A stretch of 57,654 bases of DNA, taken from positions 120,694 to 178,347 of the forward strand of contig JAHEZH010000001.1 in assembly GCA_023251155.1 (NCBI GenBank), given 5' to 3'. Each line of letters begins with the position of its first letter. The stretch's first letter is position 1. Made by a program: the position numbers and the translations under genes. Positions 51,035 to 57,654 of this stretch are shown here, piece after piece. The DNA is from Flammeovirgaceae bacterium. Lineage in GTDB: Bacteria; Bacteroidota; Bacteroidia; Cytophagales; Cyclobacteriaceae. The notes under the pieces were generated by a model. The model worked only from the letters and a program-made list of their open reading frames with translations. It had not been told where the DNA came from and made no database searches.

Positions 51035-52534
51035 ATGACAAAGGCGGCAAAGCCTCTCGTTCAGAAAACCGATGTGGTGCTGATGGGAGCTGGCATAATG
51101 AGCGCAACGCTCGGTATAATGCTCAAGGAACTCAATCCGGATATTACCATACAAATATTTGAACGACTGGATAAAGCCGGCATGGAAAGTTCCGATGCCT
51201 GGAATAATGCGGGCACCGGTCATTCTGCTTTTTGCGAGCTGAACTATACCCCTCAAAAACCGGATGGTTCGGTCGACATTTCCAAAGCATTGAAGATTGC
51301 TGAATCTTTTGAGGTGTCGAAGGAATTCTGGGCTTACCTCGTAGAGAAAAGATTTTTGCCAAAACCGTCAGAGTTCATCACCAAAATTCCGCACATGAGT
51401 TTTGTGTGGGGCGATGAGAATGTAAACTATCTGAAGAAGCGCTACGATGCCATGCATCAGTCCCCCCTTTTCAGCGATATGCTTTATTCCGAGTCTACCG
51501 ATCAGATTACAGAATGGGCCCCATTGGTGATGCAGGGCCGTAAGGCGAAGCAACACGTAGCCGCTACACGGATGGATATTGGTACAGATGTGAACTTTGG
51601 AACACTGACCCGTACGATGATCGAATGCCTGGAGAAAATGCCTGGAGTAACCGTGCATTACAATACCGAAGCACGAGATCTTGATCCGGATGGCAAAAAA
51701 GGATGGGATGTGTTTATCAAAAACCTGGAGACAAAAGAGAAGAGTAAAGTAAATGCCCGTTTTGTATTCATCGGAGCAGGAGGAGCTACACTTCACTTGT
51801 TGAAAAAGGCAGAGATAAAAGAACGCAAAGGTTACGGAGGTTTTCCGGTGAGTGGCTTGTGGCTGAAAAGCAAAAACGAAGAGCTGATACAAATGCATCA
51901 TGCAAAAGTGTATGGTAAGGCTTCGGTAGGTTCACCTCCCATGTCAGTACCCCACATTGATACGCGCATCATAGACGGAAAGAAAGAATTACTCTTTGGT
52001 CCTTTTGCAGGATTTTCTACCAAGTTTTTGAAGAATGGCTCGCTGATGGATTTACCAAAGTCGATCAAATACGACAACCTGATGCCCATGATCTTTGCCG
52101 GAATAAAAAACGTTCCGCTTACAAAGTACTTAATCTCGCAACTTCGTCTGAAGCCGGAAGATCGGATAGAAGCATTGAAAGAATATGTGCCGGTAGCCAA
52201 ACTGAAAGACTGGGAACTGAAAGAGGCCGGTCAGCGGGTACAGGTAATTAAGAAAGATAAGAAGGAAGGCGGTGTGCTGGAGTTTGGTACCGAAGTCGTT
52301 GTTTCGGAAGATGGAACCGTTGCTGCTTTACTTGGAGCTTCACCAGGTGCATCAACCGCTGTAGCCGTTATGCTGGGCATACTTCCCAAGTGTTTCAAGA
52401 AAGAAAGCAAAACGGAAGCATGGCAAAAGAAATTGAAAGAGATGGCTCCCTCTTTTGGTGTTGCCCTTGCAAAAGAAGAAGCTGCCCTCAAAGAAACCCG
52501 CCAGCGTACGGCTAAAGTGCTTAGCATGAAGTAA
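51035..52534 (+). CDS. mqo: Malate:quinone oxidoreductase
   Basis: Mqo is a membrane-associated FAD enzyme that oxidises malate to oxaloacetate and passes electrons to quinone, replacing or assisting NAD malate dehydrogenase. The 499-aa length is typical. The FAD-binding motif VVLMGAGIMSATLG lies at residues 14-27. SSDAWNNAGTGHSAFCELNY (near residue 52), TRMDIGTDVNFGTLTR and GASPGASTAVAVMLGILPKC near the C-terminus are hallmark segments. It starts 43 nt after the decayed thioredoxin gene and is convergent with the permease gene 15 nt away. Confidence 0.97.
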   Translation: MTKAAKPLVQKTDVVLMGAGIMSATLGIMLKELNPDITIQIFERLDKAGMESSDAWNNAGTGHSAFCELNYTPQKPDGSVDISKALKIAESFEVSKEFWAYLVEKRFLPKPSEFITKIPHMSFVWGDENVNYLKKRYDAMHQSPLFSDMLYSESTDQITEWAPLVMQGRKAKQHVAATRMDIGTDVNFGTLTRTMIECLEKMPGVTVHYNTEARDLDPDGKKGWDVFIKNLETKEKSKVNARFVFIGAGGATLHLLKKAEIKERKGYGGFPVSGLWLKSKNEELIQMHHAKVYGKASVGSPPMSVPHIDTRIIDGKKELLFGPFAGFSTKFLKNGSLMDLPKSIKYDNLMPMIFAGIKNVPLTKYLISQLRLKPEDRIEALKEYVPVAKLKDWELKEAGQRVQVIKKDKKEGGVLEFGTEVVVSEDGTVAALLGASPGASTAVAVMLGILPKCFKKESKTEAWQKKLKEMAPSFGVALAKEEAALKETRQRTAKVLSMK

Positions 52535-52549
52535 GCATTTTTTTGACTT

Positions 52550-55159
52550 CTATTCTTGCTTCAAGGTATCTGCCGGATTGGTGGAGGCGGTTTTTAAAGT
52601 CTGGGAGGAAAGTGTGGCAAGCCCCATCGCAAGTAAGATAAAAAGGCTGAGGAGCACATCCCACGCATTCACCGAAGTGTAGTAATGCTGTATATTGGGT
52701 AAGGTAAATTCCAAACCTGCTATGGTAATGGGTATCGCTATGGCAGAGGCGATTAACATCATTTTTATATATTCCCTGGATAATAATACGGTGATGCTGA
52801 AGTTGCTTGCACCCATCACTTTGCGAATGCCCACTTCTTTGGTTCGGTTTTCAGAGGTGTAAACCACCATTCCTAACAGACCCAATAATGAAATGGATAG
52901 CGCGAGTAACCCAAGAAAGCCGACTATCTTCAAAAGGGTTTCATAAAAATCATACGCTTCATCGATTTCATCATCAAAGAAACGGGCTTCCATCTTTTCA
53001 TCCTGCCCCATTCCTTTCCATGCATTTTCAATGGCTGTTACAGATCCATAAGCATCATCAGAAACTATTTTCAAATTCGCGATCTGGTATTCTGCCGGAT
53101 TGGTGCGAAAGAAGAACGGCTTAATAGGAACCATCAAGGAAGAAAAGTGAAAATCGTTAAGCACACCAATAACTTTTAACTCTTTTCCATCCACCGTATA
53201 CGTCTGCCCGATCACGTCCTGTGCATGTTTCACCTTAAAGGCTTTAAGGAACTGTTCATTAACAATAATGCTTTGTTCTTCAGCGAAATTTTCATTTTGA
53301 AAGTTGCTGCCAGCGATAAGTTTTAAACCAAAGTTGGGTATGAATTGGTCATCAATGAAGAGCTGTGCCACTTCGCTGCTATCAGTGCTATCCGTATGAC
53401 GTACCCTGGTAGTTGGCGCACCTAATCCTAACCGGCCCGATGAAAGCGACACGGTTTGAACAGAGGCAATTTTAGAAAATTCGGTTTTTGCAATCTGTGC
53501 ATTGCTATGTTTAAGTGCTACGTTCAGAATGTTCTCTTTATGAAATCCGAAATCATAGTGGAGGCTATACCGGTATTGCCTGCCGAATACAACGAGGCAA
53601 AGTATAAACCCGAAGGTAAGCGCAAATTGAAATGCAGTAAGTATTTTTCTCAATCGCATTCCGGAGAAAAAATTGCCTTGTACCTGACTCTTGAGTGCCT
53701 GTATAGGATTGAGTCTTGCAAAATAGAAGGCGGGTAATATGCCAGCGATGGTTCCGGTTAGTAAAGCAAACGCGACAAACAAAGCAACATTTTTTACATT
53801 CAGACTGAGATCAGTAGAGGCAGCATCTACCAGCATGGATTGAAATTCTGATCGGCCCACTAAGAATAAAAGTAGTGCCCCCACTAATGAAATCAGGGTA
53901 ATGATTATTGTTTCCATTAAGAATTGAATGAAGATCTGATCTTTCTGTCCACCCATCGTCTTTCGCAAGCCGATTTCTTTTGATCGCTTCAGTGCCCGTG
54001 CAATAGAAATATTTGTATAATTGAAACAAGCGGGCAAAAGAATCAATAATGCGATTAGCCCAAACACCCAGAACCCGGAAGCTTCCCATTTAGGACCAAT
54101 CGCATTACGAAGGTCTTTGGTGACCAGTCCGCTCAGTGGCCGAACGACAAATGTTACCTTGGTTGGAAAAGTCGTGTAGGTTTTCTCTGCTACCCGATTC
54201 AGGTAATCCTGCATTTTGTTTTCAGCCTGCGCATCAGGCAAGTAAACATAGATGTACTGATTTCGGTAATTGGTCCATTGATCTTCCGCAGACGAAGTAG
54301 AAACGGGTAAGCTGCTGTAGGAGACCAGCGCTTCAAATTTGAGGTGTGAATTTTTAGAATAGTCTTTCAATAATCCGGTCACCTGAAAGCTGCCGGCATC
54401 TTCCATCTCCACAATCTTTCCCACCACGTCTGTTCTTCCAAATAATTTAATGGCAGCGGTTTCTGTTAACACAATGCTGTTGGCCTGACTCAGTACCAGC
54501 GAAGGATTTCCTTCAAGCAAATGGAAAGTGAACAGCGATAAGAAACCGGGATCTGCATAATACCCACGTAACGGTATATTTTCATTCTTTAAAACAACCT
54601 TACCATTGAAGGAAGAATTGATGCGCACTAGTTGTTCCGCTCCGGCAAACTCATTTTTAATTTTATCGGCCAGCACAATAGGCGATGAAGAGAGATCATA
54701 TTCCTCTACTCCTTCTTTGTAATGCGAACTGATGGTATAGATGTGATTTTTGTTCAAATGAAAGTCATCGTAGGATTTGACATACGCAAGAAGGGAAATC
54801 AATAGGAGTGAAACAGACATACCAATAGATAAGCCGATCACATTAATCAATGAAAAATACTTGTGTCGGTAGATATTCCGTACAGCAATTTTGATGTAGT
54901 TTCTTAGCATAGCAAAATGAAATGAATGTGATGAATAAACTCCATACCGGGCATCTTTTTTTCTTTTACGGATGGCATAAGAGAAGATAAGTGACGTTAC
55001 TTGTTTGCAATAAATCAGTTTGGCACGAAGAGGAGATTTTGTTTTTAGATTATGATAGAAAATCTCTTCCGTATCACCTTGCAAGTCTTCAATCTTGGCT
55101 AGTCCGCAATACCAGCTGAATATTTTCTCAGCCAAACGTGGAGGATGATGTTGCTTCAT
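52550..55159 (-). CDS. FtsX/MacB-type ABC permease with N-terminal permease-prefix domain
   Basis: This 869-aa inner-membrane protein begins with the permease-prefix domain found in Bacteroidota (PPRLAEKIFSWYCGLAKIED, LQGDTEEIF; residues 5-35). Two FtsX-like halves follow, each with a periplasmic MacB-like core domain and four helices (first helix YFSLINVIGLSIGMSVSLLL; later RSKEIGLRKTMGGQKDQIF and NRTKEVGIRKVMGASNFSI). Such permeases work in mechanotransmission or export with a separate ATPase, and no ATPase gene is adjacent. The ATG at 55159 is used because it overlaps the PadR stop (ATGA) and fits the prefix domain; a start at 55195 would add 12 residues. Confidence 0.9.
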   Translation of the reverse strand: MKQHHPPRLAEKIFSWYCGLAKIEDLQGDTEEIFYHNLKTKSPLRAKLIYCKQVTSLIFSYAIRKRKKDARYGVYSSHSFHFAMLRNYIKIAVRNIYRHKYFSLINVIGLSIGMSVSLLLISLLAYVKSYDDFHLNKNHIYTISSHYKEGVEEYDLSSSPIVLADKIKNEFAGAEQLVRINSSFNGKVVLKNENIPLRGYYADPGFLSLFTFHLLEGNPSLVLSQANSIVLTETAAIKLFGRTDVVGKIVEMEDAGSFQVTGLLKDYSKNSHLKFEALVSYSSLPVSTSSAEDQWTNYRNQYIYVYLPDAQAENKMQDYLNRVAEKTYTTFPTKVTFVVRPLSGLVTKDLRNAIGPKWEASGFWVFGLIALLILLPACFNYTNISIARALKRSKEIGLRKTMGGQKDQIFIQFLMETIIITLISLVGALLLFLVGRSEFQSMLVDAASTDLSLNVKNVALFVAFALLTGTIAGILPAFYFARLNPIQALKSQVQGNFFSGMRLRKILTAFQFALTFGFILCLVVFGRQYRYSLHYDFGFHKENILNVALKHSNAQIAKTEFSKIASVQTVSLSSGRLGLGAPTTRVRHTDSTDSSEVAQLFIDDQFIPNFGLKLIAGSNFQNENFAEEQSIIVNEQFLKAFKVKHAQDVIGQTYTVDGKELKVIGVLNDFHFSSLMVPIKPFFFRTNPAEYQIANLKIVSDDAYGSVTAIENAWKGMGQDEKMEARFFDDEIDEAYDFYETLLKIVGFLGLLALSISLLGLLGMVVYTSENRTKEVGIRKVMGASNFSITVLLSREYIKMMLIASAIAIPITIAGLEFTLPNIQHYYTSVNAWDVLLSLFILLAMGLATLSSQTLKTASTNPADTLKQE

Positions 55160-55485
55160 TTGGATGGAGATAATTGTATTTTTGAAAGACTCCATAATTC
55201 ATCGCGCTGGTTTTTGGTAGTGGTTAGCGCATTTTTTCCGGCAGGAGTTATCTCGTAAAAGCGTTTTCTTCTTCCTCCCCGCTCCTGTGTGGCACCGCCC
55301 ATCCATGATTTTAATAACCCTTTTTCTTCCAGCCGTGTAATAGTGGAATGCAATGCACCAATACTGATTTCACGATCGCAGCGCTGTTCGATGGATTCTT
55401 TTATAGCAACGCCATAAGCTTCATCACCCAGCGTGGCAATGGTCAGCAAAACCAATTCTTCAAATTCTCCGAGATATACTTTCAT
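55156..55485 (-). CDS. PadR-family transcriptional regulator
   Basis: This 109-aa winged-helix regulator has LGEFEELVLLTIATLGDEAYG at residues 5-25 (key FEELVLLTIATL), the recognition region GALHSTITRLEEKGLL and the wing RRKRFYEITPAGKNAL. PadR regulators in Bacteroidota are often paired with FtsX-type permeases, and here the stop overlaps the permease start by 4 nt. The ATG at 55485 is used; the longer frame begins with TTG. A palindromic candidate operator lies 57 nt upstream. Confidence 0.92.
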   Translation of the reverse strand: MKVYLGEFEELVLLTIATLGDEAYGVAIKESIEQRCDREISIGALHSTITRLEEKGLLKSWMGGATQERGGRRKRFYEITPAGKNALTTTKNQRDELWSLSKIQLSPSK

Positions 55486-55541
55486 GTTTGCCAATAGTAA
55501 GAGTGTAATGGGGATGGGGTTCTATGGGTACAATAAAATCA

Positions 55542-55557
55542 ATACAATGCATTATAC
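55542..55557. promoter_or_regulatory. Palindromic element upstream of padR
   Basis: ATACAATGCATTATAC matches its own reverse complement at 12 of 16 positions, with a perfect AATGCATT core. A second inverted repeat, TATTTGTT (55571-55578) with AACAAATA (55591-55598), lies 13 nt further upstream. Either could be the PadR operator. Confidence 0.35.
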
Positions 55558-55737
55558 TGACTTTACAGATTATTTGTTTCTGTTTTTAAGAACAAATATT
55601 AAGAAAATGGGAGTGTGTTCATTTATGTTCACTTGTACTGTTCGTTTTTTATACAATTTACAGGGAAGAAGCGATCACAATCATTGAATTTGATTCAAAA
55701 TCCTGTTTTCTAAAAAGGTGAATGGTTTTTGTACTTC

Positions 55738-56073
55738 ATGGATCAAACCTCAGGTATTATGGCAACGCGCAATTCATCTTCGTCCAACACTTTGCTGATC
55801 GTACTTATTTTAGTTTTCACTTTCCCTTTTTGGATAGTCGCCGCTGGCATTTGTATCGGAATACTGGGCGGAGTTTTTGGAGCGGTGATTGGTGTGATCG
55901 GAGCGATGTTTGGGGTACTCATCTCAATCATTGCATTACCATTCAAACTTATTTTTGGATGGGGCCATTGGGGATGGCATGATCATTGGCCACATTTCCA
56001 TGGCAACGGATTTATTACGCTTGCCATTATTATTGTGGTATTGCTTGCGCTGAAGTCACGTGGCAGAAGATAA
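55738..56073 (+). CDS. Small membrane protein with glycine-rich helices and a His-rich loop, unknown
   Basis: This protein of about 111 aa has two or three transmembrane segments: LLIVLILVFTFPFWIVAAGI (about residues 19-38), a glycine-rich one (GGVFGAVIGVIGAMFGVLI) and a C-terminal one (FITLAIIIVVLLALK). Between the last two lies a Trp/His-rich loop, GWGHWGWHDHWPHFHGNGF. I recognise no named family. The loop could bind metal. It starts about 250 nt from the divergent padR, so the PadR protein may also control it. The ATG at 55738 is chosen; ATG 55759 is possible. Confidence 0.65.
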   Translation: MDQTSGIMATRNSSSSNTLLIVLILVFTFPFWIVAAGICIGILGGVFGAVIGVIGAMFGVLISIIALPFKLIFGWGHWGWHDHWPHFHGNGFITLAIIIVVLLALKSRGRR

Positions 56074-56085
56074 CGGACAATAAAT

Positions 56086-56946
56086 TTATTCAGCAACGAC
56101 AACGGCAAGCTTCTTTCCATCTTTGCTTACAGCCAGTCGGGATACTTTCGAAGTAAAAGGAGTTTGAAGCGTTACTATCTTCCACTCTTTATCATGATTG
56201 GGATCGATGAAATAGATTTTAGTGTCGGAGCTCATGATGATTTTTCCATCCGGTGTCCAGCAAAGATCTTCGCTCCCCGGAAGAGTATTGAATATATCCG
56301 CAGTTGCTTTTGCCTGTGGTTCAAATTTTTTGATCACCCATGCTGCTTCAGTCTTCTTTGATACATAACTGATGGCATCATCACCCGGAATTTTGTGCAG
56401 CGATCGCCCGATTTTTTCTTCAATCACTTCGTGTTCTTTGGTTCTGATATTATAAAGCTGCAAGGTATTGGTCTCACCAAGCACGAAAATCATCAGCTGC
56501 TCCGGATCTATCCATGTATGGTAGCCCACAATTAAATCATTGATCAACACTACGGCCTCACCACCCTTTATCGGGTACTTGCCGAGATCCTGTGCGTTGT
56601 TGTCGCGCTGAATGATGCACGATAGAAATTGTTTATCTGGAGTGATGGTGGGGGAATATTCTCTTTCGGAAGTAGTGGTGATGCTGGTTGTAACTCCCGT
56701 CTTGTAATTATAACTTTTGATGTCAGCTCTTCCGTCATCATTAAACGAGGAATAAAAAACAGAGGGCTCATCCGGATGAAAGGCCGGTTGATTGTCATAT
56801 CCTTTATGATTAGTAATGTTCTTGCCGTTCGAAATGGATAGCTCCCCTTTCTTATTCTTCAGATCGAAAAGATAAATCTCGGAGCCAGCCTGAGCGAAAG
56901 TAAGAACAGGTAACAAAAGCAGGAATGCAATACTGATTCTATTCAT
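56086..56946 (-). CDS. Secreted beta-propeller-like (TolB/PD40) protein
   Basis: This 286-aa exported protein has a signal peptide ending TFAQA. Repeats of the PD40/WD40-like type are visible: NQPAFHPDEPSVFYSSFNDDG, YSPTITPDKQFLSCI, DLCWTPDGKIIMSSDTKIYF and SRLAVSKDGKKLAVV. They suggest a five- or six-bladed propeller as in TolB. The role is unknown. The start lies 3 nt after the stop of the 2H phosphoesterase gene, so the two are co-transcribed. Confidence 0.85.
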   Translation of the reverse strand: MNRISIAFLLLLPVLTFAQAGSEIYLFDLKNKKGELSISNGKNITNHKGYDNQPAFHPDEPSVFYSSFNDDGRADIKSYNYKTGVTTSITTTSEREYSPTITPDKQFLSCIIQRDNNAQDLGKYPIKGGEAVVLINDLIVGYHTWIDPEQLMIFVLGETNTLQLYNIRTKEHEVIEEKIGRSLHKIPGDDAISYVSKKTEAAWVIKKFEPQAKATADIFNTLPGSEDLCWTPDGKIIMSSDTKIYFIDPNHDKEWKIVTLQTPFTSKVSRLAVSKDGKKLAVVVAE

Positions 56947-56949
56947 GGC

Positions 56950-57528
56950 TCAATTTAAAAAATCTTGGCTAACTGAATTATTAGAAAATGGAAACGCCCT
57001 GAAAACATCCCAGCTTACGCCATTGTGTTTCAATAGAACAAACTGATCGGCAATGAATGAACCGCTCATCGGTTTATCTTTTACTTCTCCCCAGGCCTGG
57101 GCAAAAACCTGTTTTTTCAAATCACGAAAGGCAAGCGTCATGTGTGGATGAAAGGCAAGATCGCGATAGTCGGCATTGAAGAGTTGAAATGTTCTTTTGC
57201 AGAAGCGTTCCATTTCTTTTTGCAGAAAAGCCAGTTCTTCCGTCTTCACCACGTCAATAAAAATGACGCGCGGCTCAAAGCAACTGAAGTTATTGAGTTG
57301 AATAGTGAGTGAGGAACGACCATTGGAAAACGCACCCAGTTTTTCAATCAACACTTTTTCCTTTTCCTCTTTCCACAGAAAGGGCATGTGCAGTGTAATG
57401 TGTGGGGGCGAGTTGAGTGATGCCTTGCTTTGATAGTTGTCGTTGAAAAAATGCTTCCACGCAAGGGCCTCCTCATAGATGGGTGATGGAGGAATGATGG
57501 CGATGAAGTATTTACTTTCTTTTTTCAA
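56950..57528 (-). CDS. 2'-5' RNA ligase family (2H phosphoesterase) protein, TTG start
   Basis: This 192-aa protein has the two HxTx motifs of 2H phosphoesterases: PHITLHMPF (near residue 43) and HPHMTLAFRD (near residue 128). The family hydrolyses or ligates 2',5' or cyclic phosphodiester links in RNA or nucleotides, and the substrate is not evident. The frame has no ATG near its start. TTG at 57528 (TTG AAA AAA GAA) gives a normal N-terminus (KKESKYFIAIIPP). Confidence 0.88.
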   Translation of the reverse strand: MKKESKYFIAIIPPSPIYEEALAWKHFFNDNYQSKASLNSPPHITLHMPFLWKEEKEKVLIEKLGAFSNGRSSLTIQLNNFSCFEPRVIFIDVVKTEELAFLQKEMERFCKRTFQLFNADYRDLAFHPHMTLAFRDLKKQVFAQAWGEVKDKPMSGSFIADQFVLLKHNGVSWDVFRAFPFSNNSVSQDFLN

Positions 57529-57596
57529 AATGATATTCGCACAAAAGCCGACACGAATCCGGTGAACATCCCGCGCCGCCAGTGGGGCTACTTAAA

Positions 57597-57654
57597 CTAA
57601 TAATCAGAGAATAACTTGAATGCTCTGGCGAGGTCAACATTACCACCAGAAAGG
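57597..57654 (-). CDS. C-terminal fragment of a threonine/serine dehydratase-like gene (runs off the window)
   Basis: The last 18 codons before a TAG stop read LSGGNVDLARAFKLFSDY. SGGNVD/SGGNID followed by a short helix is typical of the end of PLP-dependent threonine dehydratase or serine racemase family proteins, where the Gly-rich loop contacts the cofactor phosphate. Only this tail is visible, so the assignment rests on one motif. Confidence 0.45.
   Translation of the reverse strand, partial: LSGGNVDLARAFKLFSDY

Noticed and set aside
51368-51901. 177-codon minus-strand ORF
   Set aside because: It is antisense to mqo. The mqo frame is fully supported.
1-57654. CRISPR array, tRNA, rRNA, insertion sequence or prophage
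   Set aside because: I looked through the gaps and coding frames and found no direct-repeat array, cloverleaf, rRNA segment, transposase or phage gene.

Overview
The window looks like a chromosomal segment of a Bacteroidota bacterium, most likely a member of the Cytophagales. The evidence is a GldJ-type gliding lipoprotein, a DUF4175 protein, SbsA-like Ig lipoproteins with a cysteine lipobox, YbeY with the GYKDK variant, a PadR plus permease-prefix/FtsX pair, and promoters of the TTTG/TAnnTTTG type. No rRNA, tRNA, CRISPR array, transposase or phage gene was found. The window cuts a gene at each end: an MsbA-like ABC transporter on the left and the last codons of a threonine/serine dehydratase-like gene on the right.

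Layout. 1-2.9 kb (+): ABC exporter, Fur-family regulator and TerC, with a hairpin plus U-run in the terC leader. 2.9-10.7 kb (-): feoA-feoB, then a TerB-like protein, a HEAT/cyclophilin lipoprotein, purK-purE and a TerB/LETM1-like protein. 10.7-17.1 kb: M28 and M20 peptidases, a Tat-exported sugar-isomerase-like protein, a membrane-anchored coiled-coil/HhH protein and two small proteins. 17.3-28.2 kb (-): TPR protein, Ig-like lipoprotein, methyltransferase, mnmG, ybeY, an RsbW-like ATPase and a 1161-aa DUF4175 protein. 28.3-37.3 kb: a carboxymuconolactone decarboxylase pair, comF, gldJ, mfd, small proteins, a thioredoxin-like lipoprotein and an S10 peptidase. 37.5-43 kb (+): a complete CzcCBA-type RND metal exporter. 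43.7-50.5 kb (+): a MarR regulator followed by a fadN-fadA-fadE-like beta-oxidation cluster. 50.6-57.6 kb: a decayed thioredoxin gene, mqo, a PadR-FtsX permease pair, a PD40-like protein and a 2H phosphoesterase.

The most unusual signals are these. (1) Each of the two intergenic gaps of the fad cluster holds one four-helix-bundle (23S rRNA intervening-sequence-like) gene, and each gene is bracketed by 3-4 degenerate 7-nt repeats in inverted orientation. The heptad family differs between the two copies. A gene-free inverted heptad repeat lies at about 35.7 kb. The pattern suggests an IVS-like element living in mRNA rather than rRNA. (2) Two near-perfect parS sites (TGTTCCACGTGGAAC core) flank the mnmG-ybeY junction, one of them inside the ybeY coding sequence. 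(3) About 4.5 kb away, next to a TA-rich tract, lies a cluster of six DnaA-box-like sequences (two exact) with a DnaA-trio-like run. With mnmG and parS nearby this is a good oriC candidate. (4) A 24-bp near-perfect palindrome precedes the MarR gene of the fad cluster and is its likely operator.
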